Source: Planctomycetota bacterium (GTDB lineage Bacteria > Planctomycetota > B15-G4). From it: a DNA stretch of 5,949 nt. The stretch lies in NCBI GenBank assembly GCA_003644265.1, contig QNBX01000226.1, positions 1-5,949 of the forward strand, in the 5' to 3' direction. Position numbers and translations under genes: made by a program. Shown here one piece after another: positions 1-5,949 of this stretch; the stretch's first letter is position 1; each line of letters opens with the position of its first letter. Under the pieces are notes generated by a model. The model did not search any database and was not told the origin of the DNA. It worked only from the letters and a program-made list of their open reading frames with translations.

Positions 1-1
1 C

Positions 2-3000
2 GGCGACGCGGCCTCGCAGGAGCCCGACGAGCCGCCACCCGCCGGCTCCAAGCCTGCGCCCCAGGAGCTCAGCGTGGCCAGCGTCGGCGCGCGCATCGAG
101 GAGCTGACCGAGGCCGAGGGTGTGGACGGCGAGCGCCGGGAGTCGCTGCTGCTGCTGTGGCGCGAGGCGCTCTCGGTGGCACGCAGCGAAGAGGCCGCTC
201 AAGCCGTCGGTGGTGGCTTCGTCGCGGCGGCGGAGGGCGCAGACGACGAGCTGACCAAGGCCGTGGACGAGCTGGCCGCCCTGCCGTCCGTCGACGCCGC
301 GCCTGAGCCGGAGGGTCTGGACGAGCTGTCGCTGGATGAGCTGGAGGATCAGCTCGCCGCGGCCAGCGCCGTGGCCCGAGACGCGGAGAAACAGGCCAGC
401 GCGCTGGAGGAGGAGCGTGTCCTGCGCACGACCCGCAAGCGCGAGATCCCCGCGCTCATGGCGAGCGCGCGCGAAGAGCTGCTCGAGTTGGAGGGGGCCG
501 ACAGCTCGGCTAGCGACCCCGACGAGTCCGACGCCCTCAGCGCGATCAACAAGCTCGCTCGCCGCGTGGCTCAGGCACGCATCGACGCGCTCGATGCGGA
601 GAGCCGCAGCTACGACAGCCGGCGCGAGCTGCTCACCGCGCGCCAGGACCTGGCCCTGCGGCGCCGCTCCCTGGCCCAGGCAGACGAGCTCGTGTTGCGC
701 AAGCGCGTGGACACGCTGCGCCTGTCCCTCCGGGAGCAGGAGGCCCGCGAGGCGGAGCAGGCCCTGCTCGACCTGCGCAACAGCCACCCCGCGGTCAGGG
801 AGGTGGCGACGCTCGACAGCGAACTCACCCAGCTGAGCCTCGCGCTCGAGTCGGACGCATCGGCCACCAACGAGCGGCTGGCGTCCGTGGCCATCGAGGC
901 GGAGGGCATCCGTCGGCAGCGCGCCGGCGTGACCGACAAGCTGAACAAGCTGGGCTTCACCAACGTCCTGGGCTTGTTGCTGCGCAGGCACCGCTCGGAG
1001 CTGCCGGATCCGGACGCGTTCCGCACGCCGGAGGACGAGGCCACGCTGGCCGCCATCCAGGATCTGGTGATCGACCTGGAGGAGCGGCGCGCGGCGCTGA
1101 TCGACATCGACGCGTGGGTGGCGCAGTCCCTGGCGGAGCAGGCCTCCACGCCGCTTGGCGACCTGGACAGCCTCACGGTCGAGATGCGCTCGCGGACCGT
1201 GGCCTATCGCGCGCGCCTGGACAACGTGCTCGGCGTGGTCCAGGCGCGCTTCGAGCAGCTCGTGACCCTGGACGTGGAGCAGCAGCTGCTTGCGGACCGC
1301 GTGCGCTCGTACGATCAGTTCATCGGGCAGCGCATCCTGTGGATGCCCGACGCAGACGTGCTCAATCTGGACGACCTGGCCCACCTCCCCGACGGCATGC
1401 GCTGGGTGCTCACGGCCGCGGCCTGGGCGCCCATCGGCAACGCGCTCAAGGAGAGCTACAAGGTGCGCCCGGAGCGTGACCTGGCGGCGCTGATGTGCGC
1501 GGTGTTGTTCCTCGCCCTGCGGCCGTACCTGCGCCGGCGCCTGCGCCGGTTGGCCGCGGCCGCGCGCGGGAACTCGTCGGTGGGCCCCATGCTGCGGGCG
1601 TTGTTCCATACGGCGGTGGCGGCGTCGATCCTGCCGGCCGCCGCGGCGGGGATCGGCTGGCGCCTGCAGCTGCAGCCGGAGCTGTACGACGTCGGCACGG
1701 CCTTGATCCGCTTGGCCATCGTCGCCGAGCCCTTCACGCTGATGGCGGCGCTGGCCCTGCCGTCCGGACTGGGCGAGGCCCACTTCGGCTGGCCCGTGGA
1801 GGCCTGCCGACGGCTGCGCCACGCTACGCTGTGGCTGGGCGCGGCCGTGCTGCCGGCGGTGCTCGTGGGCGCGGTGGTGGCGACGGCCCACGACCACGAC
1901 CTGGACCGCACCGTGGGCCCACTCACGCGCTTGGTCATGATGGCCGCGCTGGCGTTGTTCGCCCACGCCGTGACGCGCAAGCGCGGGCCCATGATGTCCG
2001 TGGCCAGGGCCGCCAACTGGAGCCCGCACATCGCCCTGCTGCGGCCGCTGGTGTATCTGGTGGGGGTCAGCGTGCCCGTCTCACTGATGGCCATGATCCT
2101 GCTGGGCTACAGCTACGCCGAGCGCATCGTGACCCAGTCGCTGCTGGAGTCCATCGCGCTGATGATGGGGGTGCTGCTGGCGCGCGGGCTGCTCATGCGT
2201 TGGTTGGCGCTGCAGGCGCTGCGCGTGGAGCGCCGGCAGGCGCAGGCGGAGGTGGTGGCCGCCGCGGAGGCCAGGGCCGAGCGCGGCGACGGGGACGCAC
2301 CCGATGACCCCGGCACGCTCGCGTCGAGCGACGAAGCGGTCGCCGATGAGCCACGCATCATCGACGTGACGCTCGTGAGCGAGCAGGCTCGCCGGGTGGT
2401 GTCGGCCGGCCTGGCGGTGCTGCTGGTGATGGGCATGTGGGGCATCTGGGACGATGTGCTACCGGCCCTCGGGTTCCTCGATGAGATCAGTCTGTGGGAC
2501 CGCACGGCCGAGGTCGCCGTCACCAGCGCCGAAGGCGTGGAGAGCAACGTCGTGCGCGTCGTGGGCGACGTGAGCCTGGCCGACGCGCTGCTCTCGGTGC
2601 TGACGCTGGTGCTCACCGCCGTGGCCATGGGCAACCTGCCCGCGCTGCTGGACATCCTCTTTCTTAGCCACCTACCCCTGCTGCCGGGTACGGCCTACGC
2701 CATCAAGGCCCTGCTGGGCTACGTGCTGCTATTCGGCGGCCTGGCCGCGGCCATGAGCCTGATCGGGCTGTCGTGGGGTCAGCTGCAGTGGCTGGTGGCC
2801 TCTGTGGGCGTCGGCTTGGGCTTCGGTCTGCAGGAGGTCTTCGCCAACTTCATCAGCGGCGTGATCCTGCTGTTCGAGCGGCCCGTGCGCGTGGGTGACG
2901 TGGTGCGTGTCGGCACCACCCAGGGCGTGGTGACCCGCATCCGCATGCGCGCCACCACCGTGCGCGACTACAGCAGGTGTGAGCTGCTGGTGCCCAACCG

Positions 3001-3484
3001 CAAGTTCATCACCGAAGAGGTGACCAACCTGACGCTGAGCGATGCCATCACGAGGCTCGTGTTCCCCGTGCTGGTCGAGCCCGGTGTCGACAAGCAGCTC
3101 GTGACCGACACGCTCAACGCCGCGGCCAGGAGCGTGCCTGAGGTGCTCGAAGATCCGGAGCCGACCACGGTCTGCCGAGGCTACAAGGATGGCGCGCTGC
3201 GCTTCGACACGCGCGCGTTCATCGGCAGCTTCTCCGATTGGGTTGCCGGAACCCACGCTGTGAACTGCGCCATCGATGACGCGCTGATCGCGGTGGGGGT
3301 CACCGTGGTGCCTCCCCAGAAGCAGGTCCTGGTGAAGGAGCTGGGCGGGCAGTTCCCCGCCGGCGGCCGGGAGGCAGAGGCCCCAGCGCCCGGCTCTGGC
3401 TCCGGCCCCGCGTCTGGCCCCGCGTCCGGCCCCGCGTCCGGCCCCGCGTCTGGCCCCGCGAGGGGATCACGCCCCGCGGATTGA
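2..3484 (+). CDS. MscK/KefA-type large mechanosensitive ion channel (MscS superfamily), 5' end outside window
   Basis: Inner-membrane channel that should open under membrane tension on hypo-osmotic shock and release small solutes. Residues are numbered from the GTG at 74. Residues 1-455 form a charged, coiled-coil-rich periplasmic domain ending in the family's RILWMPDADVL-like motif (420-430). About eleven membrane segments follow, near 468-486, 507-528, 540-562, 582-605, 616-633, 655-677, 686-711, 774-798, 834-863, 873-897 and 903-932, with a charged loop at 715-770. The last is the pore helix: GLGFGLQEVFANFISG (914-929), then ERPVRVGD (935-942). By alignment with E. coli MscS, V913 and F917 occupy the L105/L109 constriction sites and Q920 the Q112 site. 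The cytoplasmic beta domain has RMRATTVRDYSR and LLVPNRKFIT; a Gly/Pro/Ala/Ser tail follows 1090. The frame is open to the left edge with GC-rich third positions and no signal peptide is visible, so the start lies upstream. MscK and MscM cannot be told apart here. Confidence 0.93.
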   Translation, partial: GDAASQEPDEPPPAGSKPAPQELSVASVGARIEELTEAEGVDGERRESLLLLWREALSVARSEEAAQAVGGGFVAAAEGADDELTKAVDELAALPSVDAAPEPEGLDELSLDELEDQLAAASAVARDAEKQASALEEERVLRTTRKREIPALMASAREELLELEGADSSASDPDESDALSAINKLARRVAQARIDALDAESRSYDSRRELLTARQDLALRRRSLAQADELVLRKRVDTLRLSLREQEAREAEQALLDLRNSHPAVREVATLDSELTQLSLALESDASATNERLASVAIEAEGIRRQRAGVTDKLNKLGFTNVLGLLLRRHRSELPDPDAFRTPEDEATLAAIQDLVIDLEERRAALIDIDAWVAQSLAEQASTPLGDLDSLTVEMRSRTVAYRARLDNVLGVVQARFEQLVTLDVEQQLLADRVRSYDQFIGQRILWMPDADVLNLDDLAHLPDGMRWVLTAAAWAPIGNALKESYKVRPERDLAALMCAVLFLALRPYLRRRLRRLAAAARGNSSVGPMLRALFHTAVAASILPAAAAGIGWRLQLQPELYDVGTALIRLAIVAEPFTLMAALALPSGLGEAHFGWPVEACRRLRHATLWLGAAVLPAVLVGAVVATAHDHDLDRTVGPLTRLVMMAALALFAHAVTRKRGPMMSVARAANWSPHIALLRPLVYLVGVSVPVSLMAMILLGYSYAERIVTQSLLESIALMMGVLLARGLLMRWLALQALRVERRQAQAEVVAAAEARAERGDGDAPDDPGTLASSDEAVADEPRIIDVTLVSEQARRVVSAGLAVLLVMGMWGIWDDVLPALGFLDEISLWDRTAEVAVTSAEGVESNVVRVVGDVSLADALLSVLTLVLTAVAMGNLPALLDILFLSHLPLLPGTAYAIKALLGYVLLFGGLAAAMSLIGLSWGQLQWLVASVGVGLGFGLQEVFANFISGVILLFERPVRVGDVVRVGTTQGVVTRIRMRATTVRDYSRCELLVPNRKFITEEVTNLTLSDAITRLVFPVLVEPGVDKQLVTDTLNAAARSVPEVLEDPEPTTVCRGYKDGALRFDTRAFIGSFSDWVAGTHAVNCAIDDALIAVGVTVVPPQKQVLVKELGGQFPAGGREAEAPAPGSGSGPASGPASGPASGPASGPARGSRPAD
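3404..3460. repeat. 12-bp tandem repeat (GGCCCCGCGTCY), four full copies plus a 9-base partial
   Basis: Full units start at 3404, 3416, 3428 and 3440, and a partial unit at 3452. They differ only at the last base (T, C, C, T). The array is in frame in the 3' end of the channel gene and encodes repeated Ser-Gly-Pro-Ala in the cytoplasmic C-terminal tail, after the folded MscS domain. The unit is a multiple of three, so copy-number change would lengthen or shorten the tail without shifting the frame. Confidence 0.95.
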
Positions 3485-3614
3485 GCGCCGATCGGACCGC
3501 GTCGGACCGGCGCGGCTCGCCCCGCAGCCTGCGTCTGGTCGATCGCGGAGCACCCGGGAGCCGGAGTCGCCGCGTGCGCTGCTTCACCCGGGCTGCGTTG
3601 GAGTCCATGCTGTA

Positions 3615-3626
3615 GGTCGCGCGACC
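3615..3626. promoter_or_regulatory. Perfect 12-bp palindrome GGTCGCGCGACC, possible operator
   Basis: The sequence equals its own reverse complement. It lies 70 bases upstream of the lipoprotein ATG, in the gap after the channel gene. Its right end overlaps a second inverted pair, CCGGTG (3625-3630) and CACCGG (3645-3650), a possible 6-bp stem with a 14-base loop. This position would suit a dimeric regulator or a leader structure. In DNA this GC-rich, short CG-rich palindromes arise by chance, and no promoter hexamers can be placed around it with confidence. Confidence 0.25.
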
Positions 3627-3686
3627 GGTGCTCGCCGAATCCACCACCGGCACGTTCTTGTGCCAACGCAACGAGCCTGATCCGCT

Positions 3687-3692
3687 GGAGGA
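3687..3692 (+). promoter_or_regulatory. Shine-Dalgarno GGAGGA deciding the lipoprotein start
   Basis: GGAGGA ends four bases before the ATG at 3697; its GGAG core ends six bases before it. The protein from that ATG begins directly with a lipoprotein signal peptide. The longer in-frame reading from GTG 3628 adds 23 residues without signal-peptide character and would bury this site inside coding sequence. Confidence 0.7.
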
Positions 3693-3696
3693 CGCC

Positions 3697-4800
3697 ATGA
3701 CCCGCTCCGCTCCCCATCTGCTCACCGCGCTGCTGCTTGCGCTCACGACCGCGGCCTGCACGGATCACGGCGCGGCGCCGCAGCGCGCAGCTGCCGACGC
3801 CGGCGCTCCCCCGGCGGGCGGCGAGTGGACGCTGGAGCTGGCCGCCGAGCTGGGCGAGAAGCTGGGCGGCGTGACCCTGGCCGACCTCGACCCCGACGTG
3901 CCGGGGGACGAGCTCGCCGTGCTGGGGTCCAGCGGCCGCGTGTGGTCGCTGGCATGGAGCGACGACGCCTGGGTCGTGACCGAGCTGGCACACCTGCCGG
4001 GCGAGGGCATCGTCGTGGTGGGCGGCGAGCTCGACGGCCGGCCCGGCGACGAGCTGGTGGTGGGCGGCATGGCCAGCGGTGGCGAGGACGACGGCGGCGA
4101 GGGCTCGCTGCGGCTGTTGTCCCGCGGCGACGACGGCTGGAGCGTGCGCGAGCTGCAGCGCTCGCCGGCGCTGGTGCACGGCGCCTGCCTGCTGGACTGG
4201 GATGCTGACGGGCAGCTCGACGTGGCGGCGGCGGGCTTTGCGCAGCAGCTCGTGCTGGCCAGCCGCGGCGCGGACGACTGGAGCGTGCGCGTGCTGGGCG
4301 AGCTCCCGGCGGCGGCCAAGAGCCTGGTGCCGTGGCAGGGCGGCGTGGCCCTGGCGCTCACCGACGGGCAGGTGCTGGGCGCTGCGCCCGCCGACGGGGG
4401 CTGCGCGTTCCGCAGCATCGACCGCGCCCTGGCGGGTCGCGCACGTCTGGCCAGCGCGGGCGAGCAGCTGCTGATCGCCTCGGACGACGGCTCGCTGATC
4501 CTGACCGGTGACGCGGGCCCGCGCGAGCTGCACCACAGCAGCGACAAGTTGCGCGGCGCCGCGTTGGCCGACCTGTTGCCCGGGAGCTCAGGCCTGGAGG
4601 CCGCCACGGTGGGCTACGACGGGCGCGTGCTGCTGCTGACCGACCTCGAGCACGAGCCGCTGACGAGCGTGTTGCACACCGACGGTGACCGCCTGCACCA
4701 CCTCGCGTCGGGCAGCCTGCGGGCCAAGGGCGACGGCATGTTCTTGGTGGCCGTGGGCTACTCGGGCCGCGTGATCGTGCTGCGAGCGCCCGGCGGGTAA
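3697..4800 (+). CDS. Predicted outer-envelope lipoprotein with a seven-bladed FG-GAP-like beta-propeller
   Basis: 367-residue precursor. The signal peptide has MTR, then a hydrophobic core (7-16) and lipobox TAAC, making C21 the lipid-modified cysteine; an Ala/Asp/Gly/Pro linker runs to about 42. The rest is repetitive. FG-GAP/VCBS-like acidic loops occur at 63-73 (DLDPDVPGDEL), 111-122 (ELDGRPGDELVV) and 167-175 (DWDADGQLD, a likely Ca2+ loop), with a degenerate one at 292-301. Outer-strand motifs around W44, W92, W148 and W195 recur every 47-56 residues, and turns of the form G-x-x-G-R-V recur at 77-82, 306-311 and 354-359. I count seven blades, with the W44 strand probably completing the last blade. 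C164 and C236 are the only other cysteines. No catalytic motif is visible, so a binding or scaffold role at the cell surface or in the periplasm is likely; the ligand is unknown. It lies 212 bp after the channel gene on the same strand and converges on the sulfotransferase. Confidence 0.85.
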   Translation: MTRSAPHLLTALLLALTTAACTDHGAAPQRAAADAGAPPAGGEWTLELAAELGEKLGGVTLADLDPDVPGDELAVLGSSGRVWSLAWSDDAWVVTELAHLPGEGIVVVGGELDGRPGDELVVGGMASGGEDDGGEGSLRLLSRGDDGWSVRELQRSPALVHGACLLDWDADGQLDVAAAGFAQQLVLASRGADDWSVRVLGELPAAAKSLVPWQGGVALALTDGQVLGAAPADGGCAFRSIDRALAGRARLASAGEQLLIASDDGSLILTGDAGPRELHHSSDKLRGAALADLLPGSSGLEAATVGYDGRVLLLTDLEHEPLTSVLHTDGDRLHHLASGSLRAKGDGMFLVAVGYSGRVIVLRAPGG

Positions 4801-4850
4801 CGCCAGCGCTTCGCCCAGCGTGGGGCCAGCTTCCAGCGTCGCGCTCGGGC

Positions 4851-5741
4851 TCACGCGCCGGGGGGCCGGCCGGGAGCTCCTGACCCCTCGACGCGGGCGT
4901 CCCCCGACTCGGCCAGGGGCTCGCTGGCGGGCGACCCGGCGTAGCCCCACGCGGTCAGTCCGTCGGCGGCGCCGAGCAGCATGGCGCGCTGCTCGTCGGG
5001 CGTCATCTCGTCGCGCCAGCGCAGGTTGCGGTCGTGCAGGGTCGGGATGGACGCGTGCTGCTGCTCGCTGAACTCGATGCCGCAAAAGGCCGCCACGGCG
5101 TCCAGCGAGCGGCGCGGGTCGGCGACGAAGTCCTCGTAGCGCAGGCTGTGCACGCGCTCGGGCGGCAGCCGCTCCAGCGCCGCTGCGCAGGTCGTGCTGA
5201 CACGGCTCCACAGCGCGCCGGAGTACTCGGGCCAGCCCATGGCCTCCAGCTCCGGCCAGGCCTCCTTACCCATGTAGCTCCAGTGCCGGCCGGCCTTCTT
5301 GCACTCGCGCAGGATGGAGTTGGCCACCGCGCGGCCGTCGCGCACCACGTGGATGAAGCGCGCGTCCGGCAGGCCCGCCGCGGTCCAGGGGATGCGCAGG
5401 CTGTGACCCGGCCACTTGCTCAGGAAGATCGGCCGGCCGAAGTGGCGGCGGTGGTCCTGCACGAGTCGGGACAGGTCCCGGCGATCCTGCTCGGTGAGCT
5501 CGTCGGCGCGCAGCTCCCGGCGACCGCGCGGGCGGAAGCGCCTCCACAGGCGGCCGGCTTCCACCGGGCGATGTTGGGCGCCGAAGCGCTCCGCGACGCG
5601 CACCAGCCCATAGCGTGGCGCAAAGCGGCGCGTGAGGTTGGTGGTGAACGCGAAGTCCGGGTGGCCGGCCAGCGTCTTGAAGAAGATCGACGTGCCGCTG
5701 CGCGGGCAGCCGACGATGAACACAGCGGAGGGGGCGGCCAT
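4851..5741 (-). CDS. Sulfotransferase family protein (PAPS-dependent)
   Basis: 296 residues, a normal length for a single-domain bacterial sulfotransferase. It should move the sulfuryl group from PAPS to a hydroxyl or amine acceptor in the cytoplasm. The 5'-phosphosulfate loop is CPRSGTSIFFKTL (12-24), directly after the first beta strand. The 3'-phosphate motif is FIHVVRDGRAVANS (129-142), with R134 and S142 as binding residues. SKWPGHSLRIPW (108-119), RYEDFVADPRRSL (201-213) and the late NLRWRDEMTPDE (239-250) are also typical of the family. Residues 271-296 are a disordered-looking Gly/Pro/Ala/Glu tail. The ATG is the only ATG, GTG or TTG between the in-frame stop at 5847-5849 and the P-loop; its Shine-Dalgarno is poor. 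The acceptor cannot be read from the sequence: polysaccharide, lipid, small metabolite or peptide are all possible, and no biosynthetic cluster is visible alongside. Confidence 0.92.
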   Translation of the reverse strand: MAAPSAVFIVGCPRSGTSIFFKTLAGHPDFAFTTNLTRRFAPRYGLVRVAERFGAQHRPVEAGRLWRRFRPRGRRELRADELTEQDRRDLSRLVQDHRRHFGRPIFLSKWPGHSLRIPWTAAGLPDARFIHVVRDGRAVANSILRECKKAGRHWSYMGKEAWPELEAMGWPEYSGALWSRVSTTCAAALERLPPERVHSLRYEDFVADPRRSLDAVAAFCGIEFSEQQHASIPTLHDRNLRWRDEMTPDEQRAMLLGAADGLTAWGYAGSPASEPLAESGDARVEGSGAPGRPPGA

Positions 5742-5851
5742 GGGTCTCAGGGGGCGTGGGGAGCGGGCGCTGAAGACAGCGCCGCGGCGGCTTGCGCCGA
5801 GGCGTGCGCAGTGGGCTGACGAACGGGTTGCGAGGCAGATGATGCGTCAGG

Positions 5852-5949
5852 TCAGGCGGTCGGATGGGTTGCGGGCTGGGTCGCGGGCTGTGCTGCGTGG
5901 CCGCCGAGGCGTTCGGAGAGGTCTTGCCCCAGGCTCAGCAGCACGGGCA
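5852..5949 (-). CDS. 3' end of an unidentified minus-strand gene, truncated by the window edge
   Basis: The first complete codon is 5947-5945, and 31 codons run to a TGA at 5854-5852. The peptide begins PVLLSLGQDLSERLGG, which looks like a final amphipathic helix, then becomes a Pro/Ala/Thr/Gln tail. About 25 of 31 codons end in G or C, whereas the neighbouring minus frame gives an arginine-rich peptide with poorer third positions, as a shadow frame would. The stop lies 110 bp upstream of the sulfotransferase ATG, so the two could share a transcript. Too little is visible to name a family. It is short enough that a chance open frame is possible. Confidence 0.5.
   Translation of the reverse strand, partial: PVLLSLGQDLSERLGGHAAQPATQPATHPTA
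5859..5894. repeat. Degenerate 12-bp tandem repeat (about three copies)
   Basis: Plus-strand units are GTCGGATGGGTT (5859-5870), GCGGGCTGGGTC (5871-5882) and GCGGGCTGTGCT (5883-5894). The last two share their first eight bases, and the first matches the middle one at eight of twelve. Read on the minus strand in the frame of the partial gene, they give a short Pro-Ala-Thr-Gln/His repeat tail just before the stop codon. Confidence 0.55.

Noticed and set aside
3485..3513. Possible terminator after the channel gene: GCGCCG (3485-3490) pairing with CGGCGC (3508-3513), with direct repeats TCGGACCG at 3492 and 3502.
   Set aside because: The stem is only six pairs with a 17-base loop and no T-run follows. 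Such pairings are common at this base composition.
3628..3696. Longer form of the lipoprotein starting at GTG 3628.
   Set aside because: The extra 23 residues lack signal-peptide character, and the ATG at 3697 has a good Shine-Dalgarno and begins directly with a lipoprotein signal.
3181..4536. 451-codon open frame on the minus strand across the channel tail and the lipoprotein gene.
   Set aside because: It crosses two well-supported plus-strand genes and an intergenic gap, is rich in Ala, Arg, Gln and His with no domain, and is the expected by-product of GC-rich codon use.
4801..4850. Bidirectional terminator between the convergent lipoprotein and sulfotransferase genes.
   Set aside because: Only a weak hairpin (AGCG-TCG-CGCT near 4835-4845) is visible, with no T-run on either side.
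5034..5819. 261-codon open frame on the plus strand opposite the sulfotransferase.
   Set aside because: The minus strand carries a full sulfotransferase with conserved motifs. The plus reading is low-complexity Ala/Arg/Gly/Val with no recognisable motif.
1..5949. A defence system, CRISPR array, mobile element or phage-like module.
   Set aside because: No spaced direct repeats, transposase, integrase, terminal inverted repeats, tRNA or nuclease motifs are visible. The window is explained by three recognisable envelope or metabolic genes and one gene fragment.

Overview
The window is very GC-rich, and third codon positions in the real genes are almost always G or C. It encodes envelope proteins of a Gram-negative bacterium: a giant mechanosensitive channel with a large periplasmic domain, a lipoprotein with an Ala/Asp/Gly/Pro-rich linker after the lipid cysteine, and a PAPS-type sulfotransferase. 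This mix would fit a myxobacterium or another GC-rich deltaproteobacterial relative. That placement is inferred from composition and gene style; no marker gene is present to prove it.

Layout. (1) From the left edge to 3484 (+) runs most of an MscK/KefA-type mechanosensitive channel. Its true start lies upstream of the window, and it ends in a low-complexity Ser-Gly-Pro-Ala tail encoded by a 12-bp tandem repeat. (2) 3485-3696 is a 212-bp gap. It holds a perfect 12-bp palindrome and, just before the next gene, a good Shine-Dalgarno. I see no clear promoter and no U-tract terminator. (3) 3697-4800 (+) encodes a 367-residue lipoprotein that reads as a seven-bladed FG-GAP-like beta-propeller. (4) 4801-4850 is the 50-bp gap between convergent genes. 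(5) 4851-5741 (-) encodes a complete sulfotransferase-family protein with both PAPS-binding motifs. (6) 5742-5851 is a 110-bp gap with nothing I can identify. (7) 5852-5949 (-) is probably the 3' end of a further minus-strand gene, running off the right edge, with a short Pro-Ala-Thr-Gln repeat tail.

The genes do not form an obvious pathway. The channel and the propeller lipoprotein share a strand, but the gap is large enough for separate transcription. The sulfotransferase and the partial gene upstream of it could be one minus-strand transcript converging on the other two. I found no CRISPR, mobile element, RNA gene or defence system. The points most worth a second look are the propeller architecture of the orphan lipoprotein and the 12-bp repeat tails at the C-termini of two separate genes.
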